A stretch of DNA of 64,000 bases from RUG191 sp045642225 (GCA_045642225.1 JAZUIN010000080.1:1-64000), one strand, 5' to 3'; counted from the stretch's first letter, positions 5,752-14,960 are shown. The notes: a model not told the origin generated them from the sequence alone. Program-made: numbers and translations.

Positions 5752-6768
5752 ATGGCAATTTTAGTAACAGGGGGTGCAGGTTATATCGGAAGTCATACTT
5801 GCGTAGAACTTCAGAACGCAGGATATGAGGTAGTTGTATTAGATAACCTAGCTAATTCTAGTGAGAAATCTTTGGAGCGTGTTAAGGCTATTACAGGCAA
5901 AGACATTAAGTTCTACGAAGGTGATATCAGAGACAGAAAGATTTTAGATGAGATTTTGACAAAGGAAGATATCGATTCTTGTATTCACTTTGCAGGTCTT
6001 AAGGCTGTAGGTGAATCAGTAGAGAAGCCTTGGGAATATTATGATAACAATATTACAGGTACATTAACACTTGTTGATGAGATGAGAAAGCATGGTGTTA
6101 AGAATATTATTTTCTCAAGCTCAGCAACAGTTTACGGAGATCCAGCAGAGATTCCTATTACAGAGAATTGTCCTAAGGGAACATGTACTAATCCTTATGG
6201 TTGGACTAAGTCAATGCTTGAGCAAATCCTTTCTGATATGCAGAAGGCTGATCCAGAGTGGAATGTAGTAATTCTTCGTTACTTCAATCCAATTGGAGCT
6301 CATGCTTCAGGAACAATGGGTGAGAACCCTAATGGTATTCCTAACAACTTAATGCCATACATTACTCAAGTTGCTGTTGGTAGAAGAGAAGAGCTTGGTG
6401 TATTTGGTGATGATTATGATACTCCTGACGGTACAGGTGTAAGAGATTACATTCATGTTGTAGATCTTGCAGATGGTCACGTTAAGGCGCTTAAGAAGAT
6501 TGAAGACAAAGCAGGCCTTTGCATTTACAATCTAGGAACAGGTACAGGTTATTCAGTTCTTGATATCGTTAAGAATTTCGAAGAAGCTAATGATCTTAAG
6601 ATTCCTTATTCAATTAAGCCACGTCGTGCAGGTGATATTGCTACATGTTATTCTGATGCAACTAAGGCTAAGGAAGAATTAGGTTGGGAAGCTAAGTTCG
6701 GCATCAAAGAGATGTGCGCAGATTCTTGGAACTGGCAGAAGAACAATCCTAATGGATACGAAGACTAG
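5752..6768 (+). CDS. galE: UDP-glucose 4-epimerase
   Basis: 338 aa, the normal length. Interconverts UDP-glucose and UDP-galactose (Leloir pathway and cell-surface sugar supply). The NAD-binding GGAGYIGSHT motif is at residues 7-16, a SSSATVYG segment carries the catalytic Ser/Thr, and NPYGWTKSMLE holds the Tyr-x3-Lys pair. An RLTx-like VRDYIHVVDLADGH segment is also typical. RBS GAGGAGG precedes the ATG. It has its own promoter and is followed by a tRNA gene; no other Leloir gene is next to it. Confidence 0.95.
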   Translation: MAILVTGGAGYIGSHTCVELQNAGYEVVVLDNLANSSEKSLERVKAITGKDIKFYEGDIRDRKILDEILTKEDIDSCIHFAGLKAVGESVEKPWEYYDNNITGTLTLVDEMRKHGVKNIIFSSSATVYGDPAEIPITENCPKGTCTNPYGWTKSMLEQILSDMQKADPEWNVVILRYFNPIGAHASGTMGENPNGIPNNLMPYITQVAVGRREELGVFGDDYDTPDGTGVRDYIHVVDLADGHVKALKKIEDKAGLCIYNLGTGTGYSVLDIVKNFEEANDLKIPYSIKPRRAGDIATCYSDATKAKEELGWEAKFGIKEMCADSWNWQKNNPNGYED

Positions 6769-6868
6769 ATTTCAATTATAATTGAATCACAAAATAAAAT
6801 TAAAAAACATAAAATAACACTTGCATTTTGAATCATAATATAGTAACATACCTATTGTTGTGAATTAT

Positions 6869-6940
6869 GGTTCGTTGGTCAAGTGGTTAAGACGCTGCCC
6901 TCTCACGGCAGAATCAGGGGTTCGACTCCCCTACGAACTG
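6869..6940 (+). tRNA. tRNA-Glu (anticodon CUC)
   Basis: 72 nt cloverleaf: acceptor GGTTCGT / ACGAACT (first pair G-U), D stem GTC/GAC, anticodon stem CTGCC/GGCAG around the loop CTCTCAC giving anticodon CTC, T stem AGGGG/CCCCT with loop TTCGACT, discriminator G at 6940. The 3' CCA is not encoded. It would read GAG. Solitary, followed by its own terminator. Confidence 0.93.
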
Positions 6941-6946
6941 CGAATT

Positions 6947-6981
6947 AAGCAAGGTTTTTCATTGAAAACCTTGCTTTTTTA
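6947..6981 (+). terminator. Rho-independent terminator after tRNA-Glu
   Basis: 12-bp stem AAGCAAGGTTTT / AAAACCTTGCTT followed by TTTTAA. Confidence 0.9.
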
Positions 6982-7028
6982 ATACTTAAGTGGTAATATG
7001 TTTAAGAACTTAATAATAATTACTAGAT

Positions 7029-7052
7029 GAAGAGCAACTCTTGTTGCTCTTC
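7029..7052 (+). promoter_or_regulatory. Hairpin just upstream of rimP
   Basis: Perfect 10-bp stem GAAGAGCAAC / GTTGCTCTTC with a TCTT loop, ending 24 bases before the rimP start. It is followed by ATTATTTA, not a clean T-run, so it may be a weak terminator/attenuator or a 5' mRNA stabiliser for the rimP-ribF operon. Confidence 0.5.
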
Positions 7053-7075
7053 ATTATTTATGTAAGGAGAAAGAA

Positions 7076-7543
7076 GTGGCGAGAAAAGATTTATATGAAG
7101 AGAAAACCACTGAATACATTTTGCCTATCCTAGAAAGAGAAGGCTTTGAATTGTACGATGTGGAGTATGTCAAAGAAGGACCAGATTTCTATCTTAGGGC
7201 ATATATTGATAAGCCAGGAGGCGTAACTATTAATGACTGTGTTTTGGTATCTCGTGAGATGAATGAGATATTAGACAGTGAAGACTTTATAAGCGATGCT
7301 TATATTTTCGAGGTTAGCTCACCAGGCTTAGGAAGAGCCTTGAAGAAGGACAAGCATTTTGAGAAGGCAATTGGAGAAGAAGTTGAAGTTCATACATTTG
7401 CCAAGATAAATGGTGATAAGGAATTTATAGGAGTGCTTAAGGAATGTGATTCCAAAACATTTACTATAGTTCTAGAAGATGAATCAGAAATGTCTTTTGA
7501 CAAGAAGGATGTTTCGTCTGTTAAGTTAACAATAGATTTTTAA
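7076..7543 (+). CDS. rimP: Ribosome maturation factor RimP
   Basis: 155 aa, normal length. Needed for maturation of the 30S subunit. The N-terminal domain carries EREGFELYDVEYVKEG and LRAYIDKPGGVTINDC, the DVSSPGLxR-like motif appears as EVSSPGLGRALKK, and the C-terminal SH3-like domain follows. The start is GTG at 7076, six bases after AAGGAG. First gene of the rimP-nusA-infB operon, the standard order in Firmicutes. Confidence 0.93.
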   Translation: MARKDLYEEKTTEYILPILEREGFELYDVEYVKEGPDFYLRAYIDKPGGVTINDCVLVSREMNEILDSEDFISDAYIFEVSSPGLGRALKKDKHFEKAIGEEVEVHTFAKINGDKEFIGVLKECDSKTFTIVLEDESEMSFDKKDVSSVKLTIDF

Positions 7544-7560
7544 ATATTAGGAGGAAAGAA

Positions 7561-8742
7561 ATGGCTGCAAAGAAATCAACTAAGAGCAAAGGTAATAAGG
7601 AGCTGATTAAAGCATTAGAGCTTCTTGAAGAACAAAAGGGTATTAATAGAGACGTGATTTTTGACTCTATTGAGGCTGGACTTGAGAAGGCTTGCAAGAG
7701 TCATTATGGTTCAGAAGATAATTTTACAGTATTCGTTGATAGAGAAACTGGTGAGTACAGAATTATTCAATCTAGAGAGGTTGTAGATGAGGTAACTAAT
7801 CCTGTAACTCAGATTTCATTGCCAGAGGCAAGAGTTGTCGACAAGATGTTAAATGTTGGTGATACAGTTAATACAGAAGTTGATACAACAGAATTTAGCC
7901 GTATTGCAACTCAAAAGGCTAAGGGAACTATTACTCAACAGCTTCGTAATGAAGAGAACAGCAACCTTTACAAGGAATACAAGGACTTAGACCATACAGT
8001 AGTTACTGGTGTTGTTCGTCGTGTGGTTAGCAAGAATAACTTGAGCATTAACCTTGGTAAGATTGATGGCTTCCTTGCTGAGAAGGAGCAAATCAAGGGC
8101 GAGAAATTTGAAGCTGGCGACAGACTTAAGATTTTTATTGTACGTGTAGAAGTTGTTAAGAATCGTGTAAGAATTAATGTTTCTAGAACTCATCCAGATC
8201 TTGTAAGAGGTTTGTTCGAAGAAGAAGTGACAGAGATCAAGGACGGTATTGTAGAGATTAAGAGCGTTGCTAGAGAAGCAGGTAGCCGTACTAAGATTGC
8301 TGTATTATCTAATGATGAAAATGTTGATCCTGTAGGCGCATGTGTTGGTGTGAACGGCACAAGAGTTAATGCTATCGTTGACGAACTTAACGGTGAGAAG
8401 ATAGATATTATTAACTGGAGCGAGACACCTGCTGAATTAATTGAGAACGCACTTAGCCCAGCTAAGGTTATCGGTGTAATTGCAGATCCAGATGAGAAGA
8501 CAGCACAAGTAATTGTACCTGATTATCAACTTTCACTTGCAATTGGTAAGGATGGTCAAAATGCTAGACTTGCAGCTAGACTTACAAATTACAAAATCGA
8601 CATTAAGAGTGAGACACAAGCGAGAGAGTCAGGCGAGTTCGATGAGTATTTTGATGATGAATACTATGATGAAGACGAGTATTATGATGATGAATACTAT
8701 GATGAATATGAATCAGAGGATGCAGTAGAAGACGATGAATAA
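7561..8742 (+). CDS. nusA: Transcription termination/antitermination factor NusA
   Basis: 393 aa. Binds RNA polymerase and nascent RNA. Order: NusA N-terminal domain (about 1-130), S1 domain (about 135-200), then two KH domains (GACVGVNGTRVNAIVDELNG; LAIGKDGQNARLAARLT). The last 35 residues are an unusual run of Asp, Glu and Tyr (EYFDDEYYDEDEYYDDEYYD) in place of the short tails common in Firmicutes. RBS AGGAGG. The stop overlaps the L7Ae gene by 8 bases, so the usual ylxR gene between them is missing. Confidence 0.95.
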   Translation: MAAKKSTKSKGNKELIKALELLEEQKGINRDVIFDSIEAGLEKACKSHYGSEDNFTVFVDRETGEYRIIQSREVVDEVTNPVTQISLPEARVVDKMLNVGDTVNTEVDTTEFSRIATQKAKGTITQQLRNEENSNLYKEYKDLDHTVVTGVVRRVVSKNNLSINLGKIDGFLAEKEQIKGEKFEAGDRLKIFIVRVEVVKNRVRINVSRTHPDLVRGLFEEEVTEIKDGIVEIKSVAREAGSRTKIAVLSNDENVDPVGACVGVNGTRVNAIVDELNGEKIDIINWSETPAELIENALSPAKVIGVIADPDEKTAQVIVPDYQLSLAIGKDGQNARLAARLTNYKIDIKSETQARESGEFDEYFDDEYYDEDEYYDDEYYDEYESEDAVEDDE

Positions 8743-9043
8743 GGTATTATCATTTCTTGGATTAGCAAACAAAGCAAGAAAAGTTGTAAGCGGAGAATTT
8801 TCTGTTGAGAAAGCAGTTAAGTCTTATGCAGCGTATCTTGTTATAATTGCTGAAGATGCATCAGATAATACTAAGAAGAAGTTTTCTGATATGTGTGATT
8901 TTTATGAAACTCCAATTATTTTTTACGGTACAAAGGATGACTTGGGTCATGCCATAGGTAAAGAATTTAGAGCTTCACTTGCAATAATAGATGAAAATTT
9001 TGCTGATGGATTAACTAAGAAAATCCAAGCAGAATGCGAGTAG
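8735..9043 (+). CDS. L7Ae-family K-turn RNA-binding protein (YlxQ type)
   Basis: 102 aa. The L7Ae/L30e/S12e fold is indicated by NKVLSFLGLANKARKVVSGE, LVIIAEDASDNTKKKF and GKEFRASLAIID. Such proteins bind kink-turn RNA and are encoded in the nusA-infB operon of Firmicutes. The ATG lies inside the end of nusA (8-base overlap), suggesting coupled translation. The exact cellular RNA partner is not established. Confidence 0.88.
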   Translation: MNKVLSFLGLANKARKVVSGEFSVEKAVKSYAAYLVIIAEDASDNTKKKFSDMCDFYETPIIFYGTKDDLGHAIGKEFRASLAIIDENFADGLTKKIQAECE

Positions 9044-9057
9044 ACGGAGGTACATTT

Positions 9058-11640
9058 ATGGCAAAAATTAGAGTATATGAATTAGCTAAAGAATTAGAGA
9101 TAGAATCAAAACAAATTATAGAGATGTTGGCCAAAGACAATGTTGAAGTTAAAAGCCAAAGTGGTTTAGAGCTTGACGTTGCTGATAAAATAAGAGGCGC
9201 ATTTTCTAAGAAGAGTGCTGCTAAGGCTGAGAAGAAAGAAGCTGTTGACAAAGCAGAAGCTAGCGCAAATACAGCTTCTGACAAAGAAGTCGAAGTTAAA
9301 GCTGAAACAAAAGCTGAAAAGAAGCCTGTAAAGAGAGAAGAAGCAGACAAGCCTAAGAAGAACAAATCTATTAAGTTTAACTTACAGAATAGTAAGTCTG
9401 GAAATGGTCACAGAAGACCTCGTCCAGATGGTGAAAGAAGACGTCGTCCTGATGGCGAGAAGAAGCCTAGCGAAAGACGCCCAATCAGAGTTCGTGACGG
9501 TGTAGTTGCACCGTCCGTAGCATCAGCTCGTAAGGCTGAAGAAGAAGCTAGAAGAAGAGAAGCAGAGCAAAGAAAAGCAGAAAAGCAAAATGCTCCAGCT
9601 AAGCAAAATGATGCTAAGCAAGAAAAGAGAAATGAGCGTCCAGCACGCAATAATGATAAGCCTAAAGCTAGAGAAGACAAGAAGTTCAATAAGCAAAATA
9701 TTGATAATTCTAGTGCTCCAGCTTCAGGAAAGCAAAATACAAAACGTTCTGGTAAGCCTGAAAAGAAGAATAACAGAAGAGATGATAATAAGCTTGGTAA
9801 GAAGGAAGAGAATTACCGTAACTTAGAGAAGAACGGTGGCGTTAAGCCTAAGAAGCCTACTAAGAAAGCTTTTGTTAAGTCTGAAGAAATCGTTTCTGTT
9901 GCAGTGCCAGAGCTTTTGACTATTAGAGAATTCTCTGACAGAATTAAGGTTCCTGCTGCTGATATCATCAAGAAGCTTTTTATGAAGGGTATTATGGTTA
10001 CAGTAAATCATGATATTGATTTCGAGCAAGCAGAAGAAATCGCATTAGAATACAATGTAATTCTTGAGAAGGAAGAAAAGGTTGATGTAATTGCAGAATT
10101 ACTTAAGGAGGATGAAGAGCTTGAGAAGAATCTTAAGTCAAGACCACCTGTAATTTGTGTAATGGGTCACGTTGACCATGGTAAGACATCACTTCTTGAT
10201 GCTATTAGAAATACTAAGGTAACAGATAGAGAAGCTGGTGGAATTACACAGCACATCGGTGCTTATATGGTAAATGCTTCTGGTCAAAAGATTACATTCC
10301 TTGATACTCCAGGACATGAAGCATTTACAGCAATGCGTATGCGTGGTGCATCATCTACAGATATTGCAATCCTTGTTGTTGCTGCTGACGATGGTGTTAT
10401 GCCTCAGACTGTTGAAGCTATTAACCATGCGAAAGCTGCAGGAATTGAAATTATTGTTGCAATCAACAAGATTGATAAGCCAAATGCTAATATCGAAAGA
10501 GTTAAGCAAGAATTATCAGAATATGAACTTATTCCAGAAGACTGGGGTGGAACAACTATTTTCTGTCCTGTTTCAGCTCATACAGGCGAAGGAATTGATA
10601 ACTTACTTGAGATGATTCTTCTTACAGCAGAAGTACTTGAGCTTAAGGCAAATCCTAAGAGAAATGCTAGAGGTCTTGTTATTGAAGCTAAGCTTGATAA
10701 AGGTAGAGGTACTGTTGCAACTGTACTTGTTCAAAAGGGTACACTTAAGGTTGGTGATCCAATCGCTGCAGGCTCTGCATTTGGTAAAGTAAGAGCTATG
10801 ACAGATGACAATGGTAAGAGAGTTAAGCAAGCTGGTCCATCAACTCCTGTTGAGATTATTGGTTTATCAGAGGTTCCAAATGCTGGTGAAATATTTATGG
10901 CAATGGATTCTGAGAAGGAAGCACATAGTTTTGCAGATACATTTGTAACAGAAAGCAAGAACAAGCTAGTAGAAGATTCTAGAACGAAAATGTCTCTTGA
11001 TGATATTTTTGCTAAGATTCAAGCTGGTAACCTTAAGGAACTTAACCTTATCGTTAAGGCTGACGTTCAAGGTTCAGTTGAAGCTGTTAAGCAGTCACTC
11101 GTTAAGCTTTCAAATGATGAAGTTGTAGTTAAGGTAATTCACGGTGGTGTTGGTGCTATCAATGAAAGTGATGTTATCCTTGCTTTTGCAAGTAATGCGA
11201 TTATTATCGGATTTAACATCAGACCTGATGCTATGGCACAAGAGACAGCTAAGCGTGAAGGCGTTGAAATTAAGTTGTACAAGGTTATTTACAATGCTAT
11301 CGAAGATGTTGAAGCAGCTATGAAGGGTATGTTAGACCCAATCTTCGAAGAGAAGGTTATCGGTCATGCTGAAATCAGACAAATCTTCAAGTCTTCTGAT
11401 GTCGGCAACATTGCAGGTTCATACATTTTAGATGGTAAGATGGAAAGAGGCTGCAAGGTTAGAATTACTAGAGGCGGCGACTTAGTATTTGAAGGTGATC
11501 TTGCATCTCTTAAGAGATTTAAGGATGATGTTAAGGAAGTTAAAGCAGGCTACGAATGTGGTCTTGTATTTGACGGATTTAGCGAAATCCAAGAAGAAGA
11601 TCTTGTTGAAGCATATGTAATGGTTGAAGTACAAAGATAG
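9058..11640 (+). CDS. infB: Translation initiation factor IF-2
   Basis: 860 aa. GTPase that brings initiator tRNA to the ribosome. Residues 1-50 are an IF2 N-terminal domain (MAKIRVYELAKELE); about 50-275 is a long Lys/Arg/Glu-rich low-complexity linker; a second IF2_N follows (about 285-335). The G domain starts with VMGHVDHGKTS (about 369), then DTPGHEAF and NKIDKP, then domains II-IV. ATG 9058 follows ACGGAGG; an upstream GTG at 9034 is in frame but inside the previous gene with no RBS. Confidence 0.97.
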   Translation: MAKIRVYELAKELEIESKQIIEMLAKDNVEVKSQSGLELDVADKIRGAFSKKSAAKAEKKEAVDKAEASANTASDKEVEVKAETKAEKKPVKREEADKPKKNKSIKFNLQNSKSGNGHRRPRPDGERRRRPDGEKKPSERRPIRVRDGVVAPSVASARKAEEEARRREAEQRKAEKQNAPAKQNDAKQEKRNERPARNNDKPKAREDKKFNKQNIDNSSAPASGKQNTKRSGKPEKKNNRRDDNKLGKKEENYRNLEKNGGVKPKKPTKKAFVKSEEIVSVAVPELLTIREFSDRIKVPAADIIKKLFMKGIMVTVNHDIDFEQAEEIALEYNVILEKEEKVDVIAELLKEDEELEKNLKSRPPVICVMGHVDHGKTSLLDAIRNTKVTDREAGGITQHIGAYMVNASGQKITFLDTPGHEAFTAMRMRGASSTDIAILVVAADDGVMPQTVEAINHAKAAGIEIIVAINKIDKPNANIERVKQELSEYELIPEDWGGTTIFCPVSAHTGEGIDNLLEMILLTAEVLELKANPKRNARGLVIEAKLDKGRGTVATVLVQKGTLKVGDPIAAGSAFGKVRAMTDDNGKRVKQAGPSTPVEIIGLSEVPNAGEIFMAMDSEKEAHSFADTFVTESKNKLVEDSRTKMSLDDIFAKIQAGNLKELNLIVKADVQGSVEAVKQSLVKLSNDEVVVKVIHGGVGAINESDVILAFASNAIIIGFNIRPDAMAQETAKREGVEIKLYKVIYNAIEDVEAAMKGMLDPIFEEKVIGHAEIRQIFKSSDVGNIAGSYILDGKMERGCKVRITRGGDLVFEGDLASLKRFKDDVKEVKAGYECGLVFDGFSEIQEEDLVEAYVMVEVQR

Positions 11641-11648
11641 GATTTATA

Positions 11649-12014
11649 ATGAAGAAAAGAAGCATCAAAAATACACGTATTAATGAAGAAGTTATGCGTG
11701 AACTTGCTAATATAATAAGAGGTGATGTTAAGGACCCACGTGTGAGTTCCTTAACATCAGTTGTTGCTGTTGAGGTCGCACCAGACCTTAAGACGGCAAA
11801 AGCATATATAAGTGTGTTAGGTGATGAAGAGGCTTGTAAGAGGACGATTGAAGGTTTGAATTCTTCTGCTGGATATATTCGTCATAGATTAGCAGAGAAG
11901 GTTAATCTTAGAAATACACCTGAAATCACTTACATTTTAGACCAATCTATAGAATATGGTGTCAGAATGAGCCATATGATTGACGAGCTTAATAAGGAGA
12001 ATAGAATTGATTAA
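11649..12014 (+). CDS. rbfA: Ribosome-binding factor A
   Basis: 121 aa. Cold-shock and 16S rRNA processing factor acting on the 30S subunit. Typical features are the opening RSIKNTRINEEVMRELANII, a DPRVSSLTSVV segment, and LRNTPEITYILDQSIEYG in the KH-like fold. Eight bases after infB; overlaps nrnA by 8 bases. Confidence 0.93.
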   Translation: MKKRSIKNTRINEEVMRELANIIRGDVKDPRVSSLTSVVAVEVAPDLKTAKAYISVLGDEEACKRTIEGLNSSAGYIRHRLAEKVNLRNTPEITYILDQSIEYGVRMSHMIDELNKENRID

Positions 12015-13017
12015 TTTAGATCAAGAATTATCAGCTGTTAAAACAGTTGCAATTACAGGTCACGTTAGACCAGATGGTGACTGTGTGGGCTCAAGCCTTG
12101 GATTATATAATTACATTTTACAGAATTTCCCTGATGTGGACGCTGACGTATATCTTAATCCAATCCCTGGTGAATTAACATTTCTTGCAAATGCTAAGGA
12201 TGTTATCTATGTGATTGGAACTGAGCCTATCGAAGATGTGGAAATGTTTCCTAAAGCACTTCAGAATCCATCCAAATTCAAAAGAAATCAATATGATTTA
12301 GTGATTGTTGTTGATTGTGGAGAGGCTGATAGAGTGGGTCCTGTTAAGCCACTCGTCACAAATGCTACTCGTACACTTTGTATTGATCATCATACTGCAT
12401 ACAGTGAATTCGCAGATGAAAGCTATGTGATTTCTGAATATAGCTCGGCGTCTGAGTTAGTGTTCGATTTGCTTCAAGAAGATAAGATAGATAAAGCTAT
12501 TGCTGAGTGCCTATATACTGGCATAATAAATGATACTGGTTTGTTCCAATATGACTGCACATCTTCTCAGACTATGCTCAAAGCAGGTAAGCTTATGGAC
12601 AAAGGTATTAAGTACGATTACATTTGCGAGCATACATTTTTTGAGAAGACCTATAAGCAGCAATTGATTTCTGCTGAATGCATTTTGCGTTCCAAATTAG
12701 TACTTGATGGCAAGGTTATTGGCGCATATTATTCTTATGATGAAATGCAAGCTAATGATGTGACGTCTAAGGATTTTGAGGGTGTATGCGAGAAACTTCG
12801 TGAAACTAAGGGTGTCATCGTTGCGTTCTTTATGTATGGCATGCCAAATGGTATGATAAAGGGCTCGTTTAGAGCATCTGGCGACATAGACATTTCCGGT
12901 GTTGCAAGAAAATTTAATGGTGGTGGACATACTAAAGCTGCTGGGTTCAAATTCACAGATGTTAGTATGGAAGACGCATTTGACCAAGTGGTAGAAGAAT
13001 TACAGAAGTTGTTTTAA
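12007..13017 (+). CDS. nrnA: Bifunctional oligoribonuclease / PAP phosphatase NrnA
   Basis: 336 aa DHH-DHHA1 phosphoesterase that degrades very short RNAs and hydrolyses pAp to AMP. DHH motifs: GHVRPDGDCVGSSLG, VIVVDCGE, IDHHTAYSEF, INDTGLFQYD. The DHHA1 part ends in GGGHTKAAGFKF. The start is TTG 12007, six bases after AAGGAGA; the longer frame from TTG 11980 has no RBS. The gene sits between rbfA and truB as in many Firmicutes. Confidence 0.9.
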   Translation: MINLDQELSAVKTVAITGHVRPDGDCVGSSLGLYNYILQNFPDVDADVYLNPIPGELTFLANAKDVIYVIGTEPIEDVEMFPKALQNPSKFKRNQYDLVIVVDCGEADRVGPVKPLVTNATRTLCIDHHTAYSEFADESYVISEYSSASELVFDLLQEDKIDKAIAECLYTGIINDTGLFQYDCTSSQTMLKAGKLMDKGIKYDYICEHTFFEKTYKQQLISAECILRSKLVLDGKVIGAYYSYDEMQANDVTSKDFEGVCEKLRETKGVIVAFFMYGMPNGMIKGSFRASGDIDISGVARKFNGGGHTKAAGFKFTDVSMEDAFDQVVEELQKLF

Positions 13018-13018
13018 T

Positions 13019-13936
13019 ATGAAATCTGGCATTATAAATGTTTACAAAGAAAAAGGGTATACAAGCTTTGACGTTGTTGCAAAGCTTCGAGGCATACTTC
13101 ATATTAGAAAAATTGGTCATACAGGTACCTTAGACCCTGACGCTACAGGAGTACTTCCGGTGTGTGTTGGCAAGGCAACTAAAGTGTGCGACCTTTTGAC
13201 TAATCATGATAAGGTTTATACAGCAACTCTTTTGCTGGGACAAGAAACAGATACTTATGATACATCTGGAGGAGTAGTCAAAACTGCAGATGTAAATGTA
13301 ACAGAAGACGAAGTTCGTGATGTAATAAATAGTTTCGTAGGAGATAGTCTTCAAGTGCCACCTATGTATTCGGCTTTGAAGGTTAACGGCAAGAAGCTAT
13401 ATGAACTTGCAAGAGAAGGTAAAGTGATTGAGAGAAAACCTCGCCCTATTACTATATATAATATAGAAGTAATAGATATTAACTTGCCTTATGTTAAGAT
13501 GGAAGTTCATTGCTCGAAAGGAACCTATATTAGAAGCTTGTGTCATGACATCGGAGAGAAGCTTGGCTGCTTTGGGACTATGAGCGAGCTAGTTAGAAAT
13601 AAAGTATCTACATTTACATTAGATAATGCACATACACTTTCCGAGATAGAGGAGCTTGTGCGTAATGACAATCTTGAAAATGTGTTTCTTCCTATTGATA
13701 GTGTATTTTATGATTATCAGAAAATGTACATCAAAGATGAAGCTGAATTTAAAGCTTTAAATGGTGGAAAGCTTGCCCCTTCAGAGATTGAACTTGAAAA
13801 GGATAGCTTGTCTTGTAGTTGTGACAAGTATCAACAACTATATAGAGCATATTTGCAGGACGGTTCCTTTGTTGGGCTATATAGATGCTTTGAAGATTAT
13901 TACAAAATAGAGAAAATGTTTTATGAGAATATATAA
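13019..13936 (+). CDS. truB: tRNA pseudouridine(55) synthase
   Basis: 305 aa. Makes pseudouridine 55 in the T-loop of tRNAs. The catalytic Asp39 is in GHTGTLDPDATGVLPVC; the KYYTA-like and SALKVNGKKLYELAREG segments and the RSLCHDIG motif follow. It starts one base after the nrnA stop and overlaps ribF by 14 bases, so it is part of a tightly packed operon. Confidence 0.95.
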   Translation: MKSGIINVYKEKGYTSFDVVAKLRGILHIRKIGHTGTLDPDATGVLPVCVGKATKVCDLLTNHDKVYTATLLLGQETDTYDTSGGVVKTADVNVTEDEVRDVINSFVGDSLQVPPMYSALKVNGKKLYELAREGKVIERKPRPITIYNIEVIDINLPYVKMEVHCSKGTYIRSLCHDIGEKLGCFGTMSELVRNKVSTFTLDNAHTLSEIEELVRNDNLENVFLPIDSVFYDYQKMYIKDEAEFKALNGGKLAPSEIELEKDSLSCSCDKYQQLYRAYLQDGSFVGLYRCFEDYYKIEKMFYENI

Positions 13937-14855
13937 TTCTTTGGACGAAGTTAATATTGAAAATGACACTGTTGTTACCATAGGTAAATTTGATGGCTTA
14001 CATCGTGGTCACAAAACTATTTGTGAGAAGATAGCATCTGTCCAAAAAGAGTCTGATCTTGAGTCTGTTGTTATAACTTTTGTTGATTCGCCTCATAAGG
14101 TTATTGGCGGCGTAAATGCTAAGCAAATAGTTACTAATAGTGAGAGACGAATGCTTTTCAAAGAAAGTGGCTTTGATATCTATGTAGAATGTCCATTTGA
14201 TAAGAAGCTGATGTCAACCTTGCCAGAAGACTTTATTAAGCTTCTTGTTGAGAAGTTTAATATGAAGGTGTTAGTGGTAGGCGATGACTTTAGGTTCGGA
14301 TATAAGGGTAGTGGCGACACGGTACTCCTTGAGGAGTATAGTGGTAAGCTAGGATTTAAACTAGTTATATTAGATAAACTACAAGAAGACGATGTAGATA
14401 TCAGCTCAACTCGTATAAGAGAAGAGATTAGAAATGGTCATATTAGTAAAGCTAATTCCCTTATGGGAAGAAATTATTTCATTTATGGCAAAGTGGTAAG
14501 AGGTCGTCAAATTGGAAGACGCATTGATTTCCCAACTATCAACATTATTCCTAGTGATGATAAGTTGATTCCGTCTAACGGCGTATATCTTACAATTGTT
14601 GAAATGCAAGGCGAGAGATATGAAGGAATAACCAATGTCGGCGTTAAGCCAACCTTCACTGACGACAATTCTTTATGTATAGAGACACACATTTTCAATT
14701 TTAACGAAAATGTTTATGACAAAGATGTTAAGATAGTCTTTTTAGAGGAGATGCGACCAGAAATCAAATTCGAATCGGTCGATGCGTTGAAAACTCAACT
14801 AGAACGCGACAAAACAAAAGGTTTAGAATATTTTGAAAAGCTTAGAAGCTACTAG
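13923..14855 (+). CDS. ribF: Bifunctional riboflavin kinase / FAD synthetase
   Basis: 310 aa. Converts riboflavin to FMN and FAD. The FAD-synthetase half has GKFDGLHRGHKTI and ISSTRIREEI; the kinase half has GKVVRGRQIGRRIDFPT and NGVYLTIVEM. The FMN and FAD supply fits the many flavoproteins in this window (Rnf, ApbE, HI0933). Last gene of the rimP operon; a terminator overlaps its stop. Confidence 0.95.
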   Translation: MRIYNSLDEVNIENDTVVTIGKFDGLHRGHKTICEKIASVQKESDLESVVITFVDSPHKVIGGVNAKQIVTNSERRMLFKESGFDIYVECPFDKKLMSTLPEDFIKLLVEKFNMKVLVVGDDFRFGYKGSGDTVLLEEYSGKLGFKLVILDKLQEDDVDISSTRIREEIRNGHISKANSLMGRNYFIYGKVVRGRQIGRRIDFPTINIIPSDDKLIPSNGVYLTIVEMQGERYEGITNVGVKPTFTDDNSLCIETHIFNFNENVYDKDVKIVFLEEMRPEIKFESVDALKTQLERDKTKGLEYFEKLRSY

Positions 14856-14879
14856 TACATTGTACTTAGTGGCTTTTTT
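14847..14879 (+). terminator. Rho-independent terminator of the rimP-ribF operon
   Basis: AGCTACTAGTACA / TGTACTTAGTGGCT stem with one bulge/GU, then TTTTTTG. The 5' arm includes the last codons of ribF. Confidence 0.85.
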
Positions 14880-14931
14880 GTTACATTTTATGAGGAAAAT
14901 GTTAAAAAGTTACAAAAATGTTACAAAACTG

Positions 14932-14960
14932 TTGACAACCTAAAAAAGTCTTGATATACT
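14932..14960 (+). promoter_or_regulatory. Promoter of the NlpC/P60 gene
   Basis: TTGACA (14932-14937), 17 bp, TATACT (14955-14960), 43 bases before the ATG. Confidence 0.8.

Noticed and set aside
6869..6940. tRNA-Glu as the attachment site of the island
   Set aside because: The island ends before galE, more than 1 kb upstream, and no duplicated tRNA 3' end was seen.
8513..8728. Met-rich + strand frame (MMNTMMKTS...)
   Set aside because: Out-of-frame reading of the repetitive nusA tail, not an independent gene.
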